Source: DASQFU01 sp035632955
GTDB taxonomy: Bacteria > Eisenbacteria > RBG-16-71-46
NCBI GenBank assembly: GCA_035632955.1
Contig: DASQFU010000211.1
Coordinates: forward strand, 1-64,000
Length of the DNA: 64,000 bases
Direction: 5' to 3'
The position numbers were made by a program, and so were the translations under genes. The notes under the pieces were generated by a model that was given only the letters and a program-made list of their open reading frames with translations, was not told the origin of the DNA and ran no database searches. Position 1 is the stretch's first letter; every line of letters begins with the position of its first letter. Of this stretch, positions 8,794 through 18,013 are shown in pieces.

Positions 8794-9341
8794 CGGCTCC
8801 TGCGGCCCGCGCGGGCCGCCGCCTGCACGGCGTCGACGATCTTCTGATAGCCGGTGCACCGGCACAGATTGCCGGCCAGCGCTTCGCGCACCTCGGGATC
8901 GGTCGGCACGCGTCCGGGCCGCCGCCGGAGCAGCTCGTAGGCGGAGAGCAGCATGCCGGGCGTGCAGATCCCGCACTGCGCTCCACCGGAGTCGACGAAT
9001 GCCTGCTGGAGCGCCGTCAACCGCCGGCGCGCGAGCCCCTCGACCGTCAGCACGCGCGCGCCGTCGGCCTGGACGGCCGGAATCAGGCACGAGTTCACCG
9101 TGCGGCCGTCGAGCAGCACCGTGCACGCCCCGCACTCACCCTCGCCGCAGCCTTCCTTGGTGCCCGTGAGCTGGCAGTCCTGGCGCAGAACGTCGAGCAG
9201 CCGCTTCATCGGCGGGACACGCAGCCGGCGCCGCTGCCCGTTGACGGTCAGGCTAAGCAACACGAGCGGTCGCGCGATCGCGAACTTCGGCGCCGCCGGC
9301 GGCGCATCCCGCCGGGACGGCCGGCGGCGCGGCGCGCTCAT
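8790..9341 (-). CDS. Xanthine dehydrogenase family [2Fe-2S] iron-sulfur subunit
   Basis: 183 residues from the ATG at 9341 (ATGA overlap with the molybdopterin subunit stop). The plant-ferredoxin-type cluster uses C65, C70, C73 and C85 in GCGEGECGACTVLLDG. The second, helical cluster domain uses C123, C126, C160 and C162 in QCGICTPGM and NLCRCTGYQ. This matches CoxS/XdhC-type small subunits of three-subunit molybdenum hydroxylases. The N-terminal 27 residues are a basic, proline-rich extension not needed for the fold and could carry an export or localisation signal, though no twin-arginine motif is clear. Confidence 0.95.
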   Translation of the reverse strand: MSAPRRRPSRRDAPPAAPKFAIARPLVLLSLTVNGQRRRLRVPPMKRLLDVLRQDCQLTGTKEGCGEGECGACTVLLDGRTVNSCLIPAVQADGARVLTVEGLARRRLTALQQAFVDSGGAQCGICTPGMLLSAYELLRRRPGRVPTDPEVREALAGNLCRCTGYQKIVDAVQAAARAGRRSR

Positions 9342-11653
9342 CCTCTGCGTTCCTCGGCGAGCCGCTCGAGAAGCTGTTCGGGCCGGACCGGGATCTCGTC
9401 GATCCGGACGCCGGTGGCGTGCGCGATCGCAGCCACGACGGCAGGCGCCGGAGCGTCCATGGGCAGCTCGCCGACGCCTTTCGCTCCGTGCGGGCCGCGC
9501 GAGTACGGAATCTCGACGATCTCGACGTCGAGCGGCGGCACGTCGGACGTGGTCGGGATGATGTAGTTCGTGAGCTGATGGTTCCAGACTCTGCCGTCCT
9601 TCCAGCGCACGTCTTCGAGCAGCGCGTAGCCGAGGCCCTGCACCGTTCCTCCCTCGATCTGCCCCGCGGCAAGCACGGGATGGATCGCCTTGCCGATGTC
9701 CTGGGCGGTCGTCACCTTGAGCACCCGGGTCTCCGCGGTATCGAGATCGACCTCGACCTCGACGCAGCATGCCGCGTACGAGAACACTCCGTAGGCGTCG
9801 CCGCGGTAGGTCTCGTCGTCCCACTCGATCTCCGGCGGCTTCTGGTAGCGCTGCTCGATTCGCAGCGGTCCGCGCTCGCGGAGGAAGCGCTTCGCCACCG
9901 CCTGGAAGTCGCGGCCGCCGAGCACCGGACGCTCGGCAAACAGCTCGAGCCGCTCGCGCATCTCGTGAGCGCAGCCCGCCAGCAGGCCGCCCACGACCAT
10001 GCAGGTTCGCGAGGCGACGGTCGGGCCGCTGTCGGGCACCCGATCCGTGTCGGGAGCCTCGACCCGTACCAACTCGGCCGGCACGCGCAGCGCTTCGGCG
10101 ACGAGCTGCGCGAACATCGTCACCGTGCCTTGCCCGATCTCGGTGCTGGCGGAGAGGACTCGCGGCCGCCCCTCGGGCGTGAGATCGAGCGCGGCGATCG
10201 AGCCCAGACGGACCTCGCCGCTGCCGGTGAAGCCAGCGCCGTGATAGACGAGCGACAGTCCGATCCCCTTGCGCACGCGGCGCGCACCCGGTTCCACCTT
10301 GGGTCGCCGCCGGCGCGCGGCCGACGCGTTCTCCGCCTCGAAACGGGCGCGCTTGCGCGCGTAGTCGGCGCGCCGAACGGTGCGCTCCAGGACCTCGTGC
10401 GCTCCAACACTCTCGCGCAGCACCTGACCCGTCGGCGTCACGTCGCCGATCTGGTACGCGTTGCGCCGACGGAGCTCGAGCGGATCCATGCTCAACGCCT
10501 CGGCCACGCGGTCCATCTGACACTCGCACGCGTACTGCGTCTGAGGGGCGCCGAAGCCGCGGAATGCGCCGTTCGGCGGCGTATTCGTCGCGACCGCGCG
10601 GGCCCGGATCGACACGTTTGGAACTCGGTAGGGCCCGGCGGCGTGGATGGCGCCGCGCGAGAGCACGACCGGCGAAAGCGTCACGTACGCGCCGCCGTCC
10701 ATCACCACGTCGATGACCTGGGCGACCAGCGTCCCGTCTCTCATGACGCCGGTGCGGATTCGGATCACCGCCGGATGGCGTTTGGTCGTGGCGGCGATGT
10801 CCTCGAGTCGGTCGTAGACGATCTTGACCGGCCGGCCGCTCTTCCATGCGAGCAGCGCGGCGTGACCGCCGATCATGGACGGATACTCTTCCTTACCGCC
10901 GAAGCCGCCGCCGGTCACGGTCTGGATCACGCGCACCCGCTCCGGCGGCAGCGCGAAGATCCGCGTCAGCGCGCGATGAACGTAGTAGGGACACTGCAGC
11001 GAGCCGCGGACGGAGATGCCGCCGTCGTCCGTCCGCTCGGCGAGCATGCCGTTGTTCTCGATGTAGAGCTGCTCCTGGTGTCCCGCGCGATACGTGCCGT
11101 CGACGACAAGGTCGGCGTCCCGCAGGCCCTGCTCCACGTCACCGCGCTCGATCCGGATGTCCTTGAAGACATTGTTCCTCCCGTGCACCGGTCCCTTGCC
11201 GGCGAGCGCGTCCTCAACCGTCAGGACCGGCTTCATCGGCTCGACGTCGATCTGCACGGCCGCCACGGCGGCCTGAGCTTTCTCGGGATCCGCGTGGGCG
11301 ACGAGAAGGATCGGCTCTTCGGCGTGGCGGACATAGTCCGACGCGAGCAGCGGTTGATCGTCCTCGATCAGCGCCACGACGTTCTCGCCCGGGATGTCGC
11401 GGTGGTCGGCGATCACGACGTCGCTCCAATCGAAGCTGCGATCGAGCGACACGCGGCGGATGCGCCCGAGTGGAATGGTGGAGCGGACGGTGCGGCCGTG
11501 CAGCACCCCCGGGACCGGCAGATCGTCGACGTAGAGGGCGCGCCCCGTGACCTTGTCGGGGCCTTCGAGCTTCGGGATGCTCACCCCGACCGAGGCCGGA
11601 GGGCGGAGGACCACGCGGCGGCTCCGGTCCTTGCGCGTGCGTGTCGTCGGCAT
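9338..11653 (-). CDS. Xanthine dehydrogenase family molybdopterin-binding subunit
   Basis: 771 residues from the ATG at 11653, the catalytic subunit of a molybdenum hydroxylase. The a/b hammerhead domain is at about 25-135. The Moco domains contain QTVTGGGFGGKEEYPS, GAFRGFGAPQ (near 361, the segment contacting the cofactor in CoxL/XdhB) and GVGELPMDAP near the C-terminus with the presumed catalytic Glu at about 726. The order large, 2Fe-2S, FAD with ATGA overlaps implies one transcript. No XdhC/CoxI-like chaperone or Moco biosynthesis gene is in the window. The substrate (purine, aldehyde, nicotinate or other) cannot be decided from sequence. Confidence 0.93.
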   Translation of the reverse strand: MPTTRTRKDRSRRVVLRPPASVGVSIPKLEGPDKVTGRALYVDDLPVPGVLHGRTVRSTIPLGRIRRVSLDRSFDWSDVVIADHRDIPGENVVALIEDDQPLLASDYVRHAEEPILLVAHADPEKAQAAVAAVQIDVEPMKPVLTVEDALAGKGPVHGRNNVFKDIRIERGDVEQGLRDADLVVDGTYRAGHQEQLYIENNGMLAERTDDGGISVRGSLQCPYYVHRALTRIFALPPERVRVIQTVTGGGFGGKEEYPSMIGGHAALLAWKSGRPVKIVYDRLEDIAATTKRHPAVIRIRTGVMRDGTLVAQVIDVVMDGGAYVTLSPVVLSRGAIHAAGPYRVPNVSIRARAVATNTPPNGAFRGFGAPQTQYACECQMDRVAEALSMDPLELRRRNAYQIGDVTPTGQVLRESVGAHEVLERTVRRADYARKRARFEAENASAARRRRPKVEPGARRVRKGIGLSLVYHGAGFTGSGEVRLGSIAALDLTPEGRPRVLSASTEIGQGTVTMFAQLVAEALRVPAELVRVEAPDTDRVPDSGPTVASRTCMVVGGLLAGCAHEMRERLELFAERPVLGGRDFQAVAKRFLRERGPLRIEQRYQKPPEIEWDDETYRGDAYGVFSYAACCVEVEVDLDTAETRVLKVTTAQDIGKAIHPVLAAGQIEGGTVQGLGYALLEDVRWKDGRVWNHQLTNYIIPTTSDVPPLDVEIVEIPYSRGPHGAKGVGELPMDAPAPAVVAAIAHATGVRIDEIPVRPEQLLERLAEERRG

Positions 11654-11824
11654 TGTGCGTAGCCTAACGTGCGGCCCGAGCATTCGCCAAGGTTGGCGAC
11701 GAAAATCCAGCGGCGATGCGAGCGGACTTCGCTCGCCGGCGTTCGGCGGCATCTTTCGGTTGAACCCGTTGAACCACACCGGGCGCGGTCACCGGTTCGA
11801 CCCGGTTGCGTACTACCATGGCGC

Positions 11825-12668
11825 ATGCACTCTCCCTCGCGAATCCGACTCGTCTATCTCAGCCTGATCGCGGTCGCGATCACGTTCGCCCCTCAGGTGC
11901 ACGCCGGCGCTTGGACCCGGCCCTCGGCGGGCTGGTTCGTCTCGCTTGGCTACGGTCGGTGGTTCACCGACCGGCGTTTCGACGAGGGCGGGAACGAAGT
12001 CGACTTCATGGCCCTCCAGCCCGGCTTCGACGACACGGACGAGTATCGGAGTCAGGCGCTCCGGATCTATGGCGAGTACGGTCTCACCGACGATTGGACC
12101 GTGATTGGGGACGGCGTTCGAACGCTTGGAATCGGAGGGCAACGGGGCACTGCACCGTAACTCGGGTCTCTCCGACCTCACGCTCCAGCTCAAACGGCGG
12201 CTGTTGGCCGGCCCGGTGGTGACGTCGGTATCGGCCGAGTCACGCGTCCCGACTGGGTACGATCCCGGCCGCCCCCCGGCGCTCGGACCGGGAGAAGTGG
12301 ACTACGGCGGTCGTCTCGCCGTCGGGGGCGCGACGGCGCGTTTCTACGTCACGGGGGAGGTGGGCTTCACGGTGCGGGGTGGTCCGCGCTCCGACGAGGT
12401 TCCCTATGCCCTCGAGCTCGGCGTCCCGGTGCACCGCGACGCGACGGTGCGCGCGGAGCTGCGCGGCGCTCAGACGGTCCGGCCTCCGGACTCGCGTCCG
12501 GGGACCTTCGACCCCGCGCTCGCGGACTCTCGATATTCGAGCGCCGGGTTCGCATTGGTCCTACGAGGGAAGCCGCTGGATCTGGTGTTCGCGGCTCAGC
12601 GCCAATTATCGGGTCGCAACACCCTGGCCGGGACGCGGTTCTGGTTCTCGATCTGGGGCTCGCGGTGA
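11825..12668 (+). pseudogene. Outer-membrane protein gene, frameshifted
   Basis: Two frames together encode one secreted beta-rich protein. The first starts at ATG 11825 with signal peptide MHSPSRIRLVYLSLIAVAIT ending near HAG-AW, and reads to GLTDDWTVIG. The frame then changes at the run of four G at 12107-12110. Removing one G joins it smoothly to TAFERLESEGNGALHRN and on to the C-terminal LAGTRFWFSIWGSR. Alternating aromatic strands suggest a porin-like barrel. The break may be a sequencing or assembly error in the G run, phase variation, or genuine decay. Without the repair the upper frame stops at 12160 and the lower frame lacks a signal peptide. Confidence 0.75.
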
Positions 12669-12686
12669 AGCGAGCCGCACGACCGA

Positions 12687-12905
12687 CTAGTGAAACAGCC
12701 GGAGAACGGTGAAGATTGCAATGCTGAGCGCGAGCGCAATGGAGGTGACGAGCGTGGCCTGCATCCACAGATGGTTTTCCGGCTCGGGGTCCAGGGTCTT
12801 GCAGACGATCGGGACGCCGCACGTGCATGTCAGGTAGCTGCGGGCGCTCGAGCGGGGCATCTGATGTCCGCAAACGGCGCAGGTGATCATCGGATTCGGA
12901 ATCAT
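12687..12905 (-). CDS. Small zinc-ribbon, single-pass membrane protein
   Basis: 72 residues from the ATG at 12905, preceded by a GGAG ribosome site about 8 nt upstream. The N-terminal half has CAVCGHQM and CTCGVPIVC, four or five cysteines arranged like a zinc ribbon. The C-terminal third (TLVTSIALALSIAIFTVL) is one transmembrane helix. The likely topology is a cytoplasmic zinc ribbon anchored in the inner membrane. No function is recognised. It converges with the frameshifted outer-membrane gene, with 18 bp between the stops. Confidence 0.7.
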   Translation of the reverse strand: MIPNPMITCAVCGHQMPRSSARSYLTCTCGVPIVCKTLDPEPENHLWMQATLVTSIALALSIAIFTVLRLFH

Positions 12906-13150
12906 TCGTTGTTCTCCGCCCTGTTCTCCGCCCTGGTGCCGGGGGGGTCGCCGAGCGAGGCGGAGAAGACGGCGGCCCCCTAGCGCAACCTTCGGGCCAA
13001 TGGCTTTCGGCCACCTCCCCAGAGCGACTATCCGTTGGAACGCCGGCGGCTGGAGCGCCGTCCGTGTATCGCGCCGCGCGGGTTGGCTCCCCCCGTGGAC
13101 GCGGGAAGTGTCATCCATGCTTTACACCGGCTCGAGTAAATAGGGTGCAT

Positions 13151-13465
13151 ATGAATGATGCTCGCGCTGCGCAGGACTGGGATGCCGTCGCATATCAACG
13201 ATTATCGATCCCCCGGTTCGAATGGGGCCGGCGTGTCCTCGCCCGGCTGGATCTCGAGGGCAACGAGCGAGTCATCGACGCGGGTTGCGGGGCCGGGCGA
13301 CTGACCGCAGAGCTGCTCGCGGCCGTGCCGGACGGTCAGGTTGTGGCGGTGGATCTCTCGCCCGCGATGCTGGACGAGGCGCGAGGGCTCTTGAACCGTT
13401 TCGGCGTTCGCGTGGCTCTCGTGCGAGCGGACCTGGCCACTGCCCTTCCGGCCTGCGGCCGACGT
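13151..13465 (+). pseudogene. Truncated class I SAM-dependent methyltransferase
   Basis: From ATG 13151 the frame encodes an N-terminal methyltransferase fragment. It shows DWDAVAYQRLSIPRFEWG, motif I VIDAGCGAGRLTAELL, and motif II region VVAVDLSPAMLDEARGL. Homology ends after VRADLATALP, where the usual motif IV (Asp-aromatic region) should follow. Downstream residues are arginine-rich and the frame runs into the next gene in another phase, so the remaining half of the domain is missing and no catalytic or acceptor-binding part survives. I read this as a 3' deletion remnant. Confidence 0.65.
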
Positions 13466-13560
13466 CGAACGCACACGCGCGGTCGCGTGCACCGCGAATG
13501 GTGCGCCGGTCGTTCCAAAGCACCCGCTGGTGGAAGGAGGCCGGCGGTGCGCCGGGTCGC

Positions 13561-13569
13561 TGCTATACT
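13561..13569 (+). promoter_or_regulatory. Extended -10 element (TGC-TATACT) for the peptide-binding lipoprotein gene
   Basis: TGCTATACT is a TGn extended -10 followed by a near-consensus -10 box. Only 8 nt separate it from the GTG start at 13578, so transcription would begin at or next to the start codon and give a leaderless mRNA. No clear -35 box is seen at the expected distance, which is usual for extended -10 promoters. Confidence 0.5.
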
Positions 13570-13577
13570 GCGCGCTC

Positions 13578-15260
13578 GTGAACCACTCGCTGCGCGCAGC
13601 GCTGGCGACGGCGCTCGTCCTCGCCGGATGCACACCCTCGACTCCGCCGGGAGCTCGACCGGCGGGCACGGGTCCACGCTACTTCGGGGACATCACGCCG
13701 CCCGCGGACAACGTCTTTCGCTTCGCGAACGGCGCCGAGCCCGAGCGGCTCGATCCCAGCGTGATGTCCGGGCAACCCGACGGCCGCGTGGCGCGGATGG
13801 TGTTCGAAGGCCTGACCGTTCCCGATCCCAAAACGCTGGCGTCGCTACCCGGACAGGCGTACCGCTGGGAGACGAGCGCGGACGGACGGACCTACACGTT
13901 CCACCTCCGTCCGGGACTCGAATGGAGCGACGAGACGCCGCTCACGTCACGCGACTTCCTGTGGACCTGGCTGCGGGTGCTGCGTCCCGCCACGGCGTCG
14001 CGCTACGCGAGCTTCCTCTACCCGGTCCGGAACGCTGAGAACTACAACCTGGGCGAGCTCGCCGATTCCTCGCTCGTCGGCCTCGCCGCGCCGGACGACA
14101 GCACGTTCGTCGTGACGCTCGAGCAACCGACATCTTATTTCCTGTTTCTGACCCAGTTCTACACGTGCCTGCCGGTTCCGCGTCACGTCGTCGAGCGTTG
14201 GGGTGACCGCTGGACCGAGCGCGAGCATCTGGTCGGCAACGGACCGTTCCGAATGACCTATCACCGGCGCCGCGACCGCTTCGAGTTCGGACGGAATCCC
14301 CGCTATTGGGACGCCGGGAGCGTGAAGCTCGATCGTGTCATCGCGTACTCGATCGACGATCTCAACACCTGCACGAATCTCTACAAGGCCGGCGTCACCG
14401 ACTGGAATCCGAGCGGCTACATCCCCTCTCAGTTCATCCCCTACCTTCGTGGATTCGACGATTACCGGACCGGCAGATATCAAGCCGTCTACTTCTACTC
14501 GATCAACACGACACGGCCGCCGTTCGACAACGTCTGGGTTCGCCGCGCGCTCAACTATGCAGTGGACCGCGAGGCGATCACCCGCGACCTGCTCAAGGGC
14601 AGCCGCGATCCATGGGGCAACTTCCCGCCCTCCGGCTATCCCGGTTATCGACATCCTCCGCCGATCTCCTACGACCCGGAACGTGCGCGAGAATGTCTCG
14701 CGCGCGCCGGCTACCCGAGCGGCAAAGGCTTCCCGAAAACGGAGATTCTGTTCAACACGAGCGAAGACCATCGCCGCATCGCGGAAGCCATCCAGGAGAT
14801 GTGGAAGCGCGAGCTTGGCATCCAGGTCGGCCTCTCGAATCAGGAGTGGGGCTCGTACCTGCAGGCGACGACCGCGCTCCAGTACGACGTCGCGCGCCGC
14901 TCGTGGATCGGCGATTATCTCGACCCCACCACGTTTCTCTCGATCATGCGGACCGGCGACGGCAACAACCGCACCGGCTGGAGCGATCCTACGTACGACC
15001 GCCTGCTGCGGGCCGCCGATGCCGAGGTCGACCCCGCTCGTCGCATGCTAATGCTCGCGGAAGCCGAGGCGCGAGTGCTCGATGCCGGTGTTCTGATCCC
15101 GATCTATCACTATTCGACGGTCGAGCTGGTGAAACCATACGTGCGCGGCCTCTACCCGACCGCGCTCGACGTCCATCCGCTCACGCGCGTCTGGATCGAT
15201 CGGGATTGGAACCGGCATCCAGCGCCGGTGGCCCAGCTCCCGGATCGCGTCCGGCGCTAG
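13578..15260 (+). CDS. Peptide ABC transporter substrate-binding lipoprotein (OppA/DppA family)
   Basis: 560 residues from GTG 13578. The signal ends in lipobox LVLAGC, so Cys18 would be lipidated and the protein membrane-anchored in the periplasm. The SBP_bac_5 fold is clear: RLDPSVMSGQPDGRVARMVF at the start, the domain-specific LVGNGPFRM (about residue 217) and the C-terminal YHYSTVELVKPYVRG. The chosen start gives a normal lipoprotein signal directly after the predicted -10 box. It binds oligopeptides or similar solutes and delivers them to the two permeases encoded just downstream (4 nt gap to the next gene). Confidence 0.92.
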   Translation: MNHSLRAALATALVLAGCTPSTPPGARPAGTGPRYFGDITPPADNVFRFANGAEPERLDPSVMSGQPDGRVARMVFEGLTVPDPKTLASLPGQAYRWETSADGRTYTFHLRPGLEWSDETPLTSRDFLWTWLRVLRPATASRYASFLYPVRNAENYNLGELADSSLVGLAAPDDSTFVVTLEQPTSYFLFLTQFYTCLPVPRHVVERWGDRWTEREHLVGNGPFRMTYHRRRDRFEFGRNPRYWDAGSVKLDRVIAYSIDDLNTCTNLYKAGVTDWNPSGYIPSQFIPYLRGFDDYRTGRYQAVYFYSINTTRPPFDNVWVRRALNYAVDREAITRDLLKGSRDPWGNFPPSGYPGYRHPPPISYDPERARECLARAGYPSGKGFPKTEILFNTSEDHRRIAEAIQEMWKRELGIQVGLSNQEWGSYLQATTALQYDVARRSWIGDYLDPTTFLSIMRTGDGNNRTGWSDPTYDRLLRAADAEVDPARRMLMLAEAEARVLDAGVLIPIYHYSTVELVKPYVRGLYPTALDVHPLTRVWIDRDWNRHPAPVAQLPDRVRR

Positions 15261-15264
15261 GTTC

Positions 15265-16182
15265 GTGGCGACCTTTCTCCTCCGGCGACTGCTGCTGATC
15301 GTTCCCACGCTGTGGGTGATCGCGACGCTCACGTTCTTCCTGATGCGGCAGGCGCCGGGCGGGCCGTTTCAGGCGGAGCGCGAGATCCCGGCGGCCGCCA
15401 AGGCGCAGCTCGAGCGGCAGTACGGGCTCGACCGGCCGCTGCTCTACCAGTACCTGGCCTTTCTCGGGAACGCTGCACGGCTCGACTTCGGTCCGTCGTA
15501 CAAGTACGCGCCGAAGCAGGTGACGGAGATCATTCGCGAGTCGTTCCCGGTCTCGCTCGAGCTCGGCGGCTGGGCGCTGCTGTTCGCGCTCGCGATCGGC
15601 GTGCCGCTCGGCGTGGTGGCGGCCGTGAAGCAGAACACGCGCACCGATTTTGCCGCCATGACCGCGGCGCTCGCCGGCGTGTCGATCCCGAACTTCGTGC
15701 TCGGGCCGTTGTTGGTGCTCGGATTGTCGCTGACGCTGTTCGTGCTGCCGCCGGCGCTGTGGCAGGGACCCGAGAGCCGCGTGCTGCCGGTGCTCACGCT
15801 TTCCACCGCCTATGTCGCCTACATCGCGCGTCTGACGCGCGGCGGCATGCTCGAGGTGCTGAGACAGGACTACATTCGTACTGCGCGCGCCAAAGGGCTG
15901 GCGGAAGGGTCGGTGGTGTTCAAGCACGCGCTCAAGCTCGGCATCCTTCCGGTGGTCTCCTATCTCGGTCCGGCTGCGGCGCGCATCGTAATGGGCTCGA
16001 TCGTGGTCGAGAGCATCTTCGCGATTCCCGGTCTGGGAAACTATCTCGTCACCGGCGCATTCAACCGCGACTACACGCTGGTGCTCGGCGTCGTGCTGTT
16101 CTACGCGCTGTTCCTGATGCTCCTGAATCTGCTCGTGGACGTTGCATACACCTGGATCGATCCGCGCGTGGAGTTGCGATGA
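15265..16182 (+). CDS. Oligopeptide ABC transporter permease (OppB/DppB family)
   Basis: 305 residues from GTG 15265, six predicted membrane segments. The N-terminus LLRRLLLIVPTLWVIATLTF and the periplasmic segment with APGGPF are typical of OppB. The cytoplasmic EAA loop is DYIRTARAKGLAEGSVVFKH, which docks to the transport ATPase. It forms the pore with the OppC-like partner encoded next. No oppD/oppF ATPase gene follows, so the complex must use ATPases encoded elsewhere. Confidence 0.94.
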   Translation: MATFLLRRLLLIVPTLWVIATLTFFLMRQAPGGPFQAEREIPAAAKAQLERQYGLDRPLLYQYLAFLGNAARLDFGPSYKYAPKQVTEIIRESFPVSLELGGWALLFALAIGVPLGVVAAVKQNTRTDFAAMTAALAGVSIPNFVLGPLLVLGLSLTLFVLPPALWQGPESRVLPVLTLSTAYVAYIARLTRGGMLEVLRQDYIRTARAKGLAEGSVVFKHALKLGILPVVSYLGPAAARIVMGSIVVESIFAIPGLGNYLVTGAFNRDYTLVLGVVLFYALFLMLLNLLVDVAYTWIDPRVELR

Positions 16183-16195
16183 CGCTCGGTACGCG

Positions 16196-17131
16196 ATGCC
16201 CGGCACCGGCGGCGCAGCCGTGAGCGCCGCGACCATGTCGCCGGCCGACGTGCCGCAGGTTCTGAAATCCGAGCGGCCGGAGAGTCCGTGGGCGGACGCC
16301 TGGAAGCGCCTGCGCAGGAATCGCGCGGCCGTGGCCTCCGCGACGTTCCTGACCGCGCTCTCCGCGATTGCGGCGCTCGCGCCGTGGCTTCCGGGCCTCG
16401 CCGACCCCACCGTGCAGGACCTGGCGCTCGGGGCTTCGGCGCCCTCTCCGGCGCACTGGTTCGGCACCGACGAGCTGGGTCGCGACACGCTCGCGCGCGT
16501 GATTCATGGCGGCCGCATCTCGCTGCTCGTCGGCCTGATCGCGACCCTCGTCAGCCTGCTGGTCGGCGTGACCTACGGCGCGTTCGCCGGCTATCGCGGC
16601 GGAAAGATCGACGAGGTGATGATGCGCTTCGTGGATGTGCTCTACTCGCTGCCCTACATCTTCCTCGTCATCCTGCTGCTCGTGTTCTTCAGCAAGAGCC
16701 TGATCATGCTGTTCGTCGCGCTCGGGCTCGTCCAGTGGCTGACGATGGCGCGCATCGTCCGCGGCCAAGTGCTGTCGCTCAAGAACCAGAACTTCGTCGA
16801 GGCCGCGCGCGCGCTCGGCGCCGGAGACCTGCGCATCATCTTCCGGCACATCGTCCCGAACACGCTCGGGCCGGTGATCGTCTACACGACCCTGACCGTG
16901 CCCGCCGTCATCCTGCAGGAAGCGTTCCTGTCCTTCCTCGGCCTGGGCGTTCAGCCTCCGGACGCCTCGTGGGGCACGCTGGTGTCGGACGGCGCGCGGT
17001 TGCTGGCGCTGTTTCCCTGGCTCGTGATCTTCCCGGGCATCGCGCTCTCACTCACACTGATGTGCTTCAACTTCCTCGGCGACGGCCTGCGCGACGCGCT
17101 CGATCCGCAGGATCGCCGCGACGTCGCGTAG
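16196..17131 (+). CDS. Oligopeptide ABC transporter permease (OppC/DppC family)
   Basis: About 311 residues with an N-terminal OppC-type cytoplasmic segment, a first membrane helix (about 48-68) and five further helices. HWFGTDELGRDTLARVIHGG is the OppC signature after the first helix, and NFVEAARALGAGDLRIIFRH is the EAA loop. The ATG at 16196 is chosen; a GTG at 16220 and an ATG at 16235 are also in frame and no ribosome site decides between them. It lies 13 nt after the OppB stop. Pairing with OppB and OppA-like proteins indicates import of peptides or related nutrients. Confidence 0.92.
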   Translation: MPGTGGAAVSAATMSPADVPQVLKSERPESPWADAWKRLRRNRAAVASATFLTALSAIAALAPWLPGLADPTVQDLALGASAPSPAHWFGTDELGRDTLARVIHGGRISLLVGLIATLVSLLVGVTYGAFAGYRGGKIDEVMMRFVDVLYSLPYIFLVILLLVFFSKSLIMLFVALGLVQWLTMARIVRGQVLSLKNQNFVEAARALGAGDLRIIFRHIVPNTLGPVIVYTTLTVPAVILQEAFLSFLGLGVQPPDASWGTLVSDGARLLALFPWLVIFPGIALSLTLMCFNFLGDGLRDALDPQDRRDVA

Positions 17132-17179
17132 CTGACGCGTGATGAAGGCGGACGCGTAGGCTGCCGCTCGGCGATTCGC

Positions 17180-17185
17180 TATCAT
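17180..17185 (+). promoter_or_regulatory. Possible -10 box (TATCAT) directly before the hydrolase gene
   Basis: TATCAT resembles TATAAT and ends 9 nt before ATG 17195, again the spacing expected for a leaderless transcript. No convincing -35 box is seen. The position in the 63-nt gap after oppC supports an independent promoter for the hydrolase. Confidence 0.35.
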
Positions 17186-17194
17186 GACTCGCCC

Positions 17195-18013
17195 ATGCCG
17201 AGCTCGGAGCAACCTGCCATGTCGAGTGAGAATCCGGTCGGGCCATCGCGATCTCGCCTCTACCTTCTCAATGGCGTTTATGGTGCGCCCGAGCATTTCG
17301 AGGCGTTGCAGGTCGCGCTCGCGCCCGCGATCGAAACGCGCGTGTTTCCGTTTCGCCGCGAGGGTCTCGCCGACCCCACACCCGAGCACGGGTTCTCGCC
17401 GATGGTGGACCGGCTCGCGACCGAGCTCGATCGCTGCGACGGCGATCGCGCGCCGGCCTTGTTCGGCTTCTCGCTCGGGGGTGCGCTGGCGCTCGAGTAC
17501 GCACTGACGCATCCGGGTCGCGTCTCGGCGCTGATCCTCGTCAATGCGTTCGCGCGCTACCGGCAAGGGCCGGTGGCGACCGGCTCGCTGCCCGCCTTGC
17601 GCGCCTGGCCGCCGGCTTGGGCGCACCCCGAAGCGACGGCGCGCATCGTCCATCAGGTCCGCTGGCTCCGTCGCTCGCTGTTTCACGCCGAGGCGCCACG
17701 GGAAGCGATCGAGCGCGGCGTCCGTGCCGCGACCGCGGCGGTGTCGCAAGGCGATCTGCTGTTTCAGCTCGCGCACCTCGGGCTCGCCGAGCCCGCGGGT
17801 CTCGCCGGGCGAGTGGGGCAGCTCTCGCGCGATCTGCCGATTCTGCTGGCTTCGAGCCGGCACGATCGCGTCGTGCCACCTTTCCATACCGATTGGCTGG
17901 CCACGCAATTGCCGTGGGCGCGCCGGACCCGCTTCGAAGGCGGGCACGCGTTCTTCCAGCACGACGCAGCGCTTCTCGCCCATACGGTCCGGGAGTTTCT
18001 CGAGGCGCTCTGA
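17195..18013 (+). CDS. Alpha/beta-fold hydrolase
   Basis: 272 residues. The nucleophile elbow is [14 protein letters not shown], with Ser as nucleophile at about residue 94. The acid is probably Asp in [10 protein letters not shown] and the base His in [10 protein letters not shown] near the C-terminus, completing the Ser-Asp-His triad. Overall it resembles BioH/MenH-type esterases with a helical cap (about 125-205). It is cytoplasmic, with no signal peptide. The substrate is unknown. An internal ATG nine codons downstream is an alternative start. It stands alone after the opp genes. Confidence 0.87.
   Translation: MPSSEQPAMSSENPVGPSRSRLYLLNGVYGAPEHFEALQVALAPAIETRVFPFRREGLADPTPEHGFSPMVDRLATELDRCDGDRAPALFGFSLGGALALEYALTHPGRVSALILVNAFARYRQGPVATGSLPALRAWPPAWAHPEATARIVHQVRWLRRSLFHAEAPREAIERGVRAATAAVSQGDLLFQLAHLGLAEPAGLAGRVGQLSRDLPILLASSRHDRVVPPFHTDWLATQLPWARRTRFEGGHAFFQHDAALLAHTVREFLEAL

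Noticed and set aside
9419..11662. A 747-codon plus-strand frame opposite the molybdopterin subunit gene
   Set aside because: No recognisable motif; the opposite strand encodes a complete molybdenum-hydroxylase subunit.
13440..13577. A frameshift rather than truncation of the methyltransferase
   Set aside because: None of the three forward frames between 13440 and 13577 shows the expected motif IV or later methyltransferase sequence.
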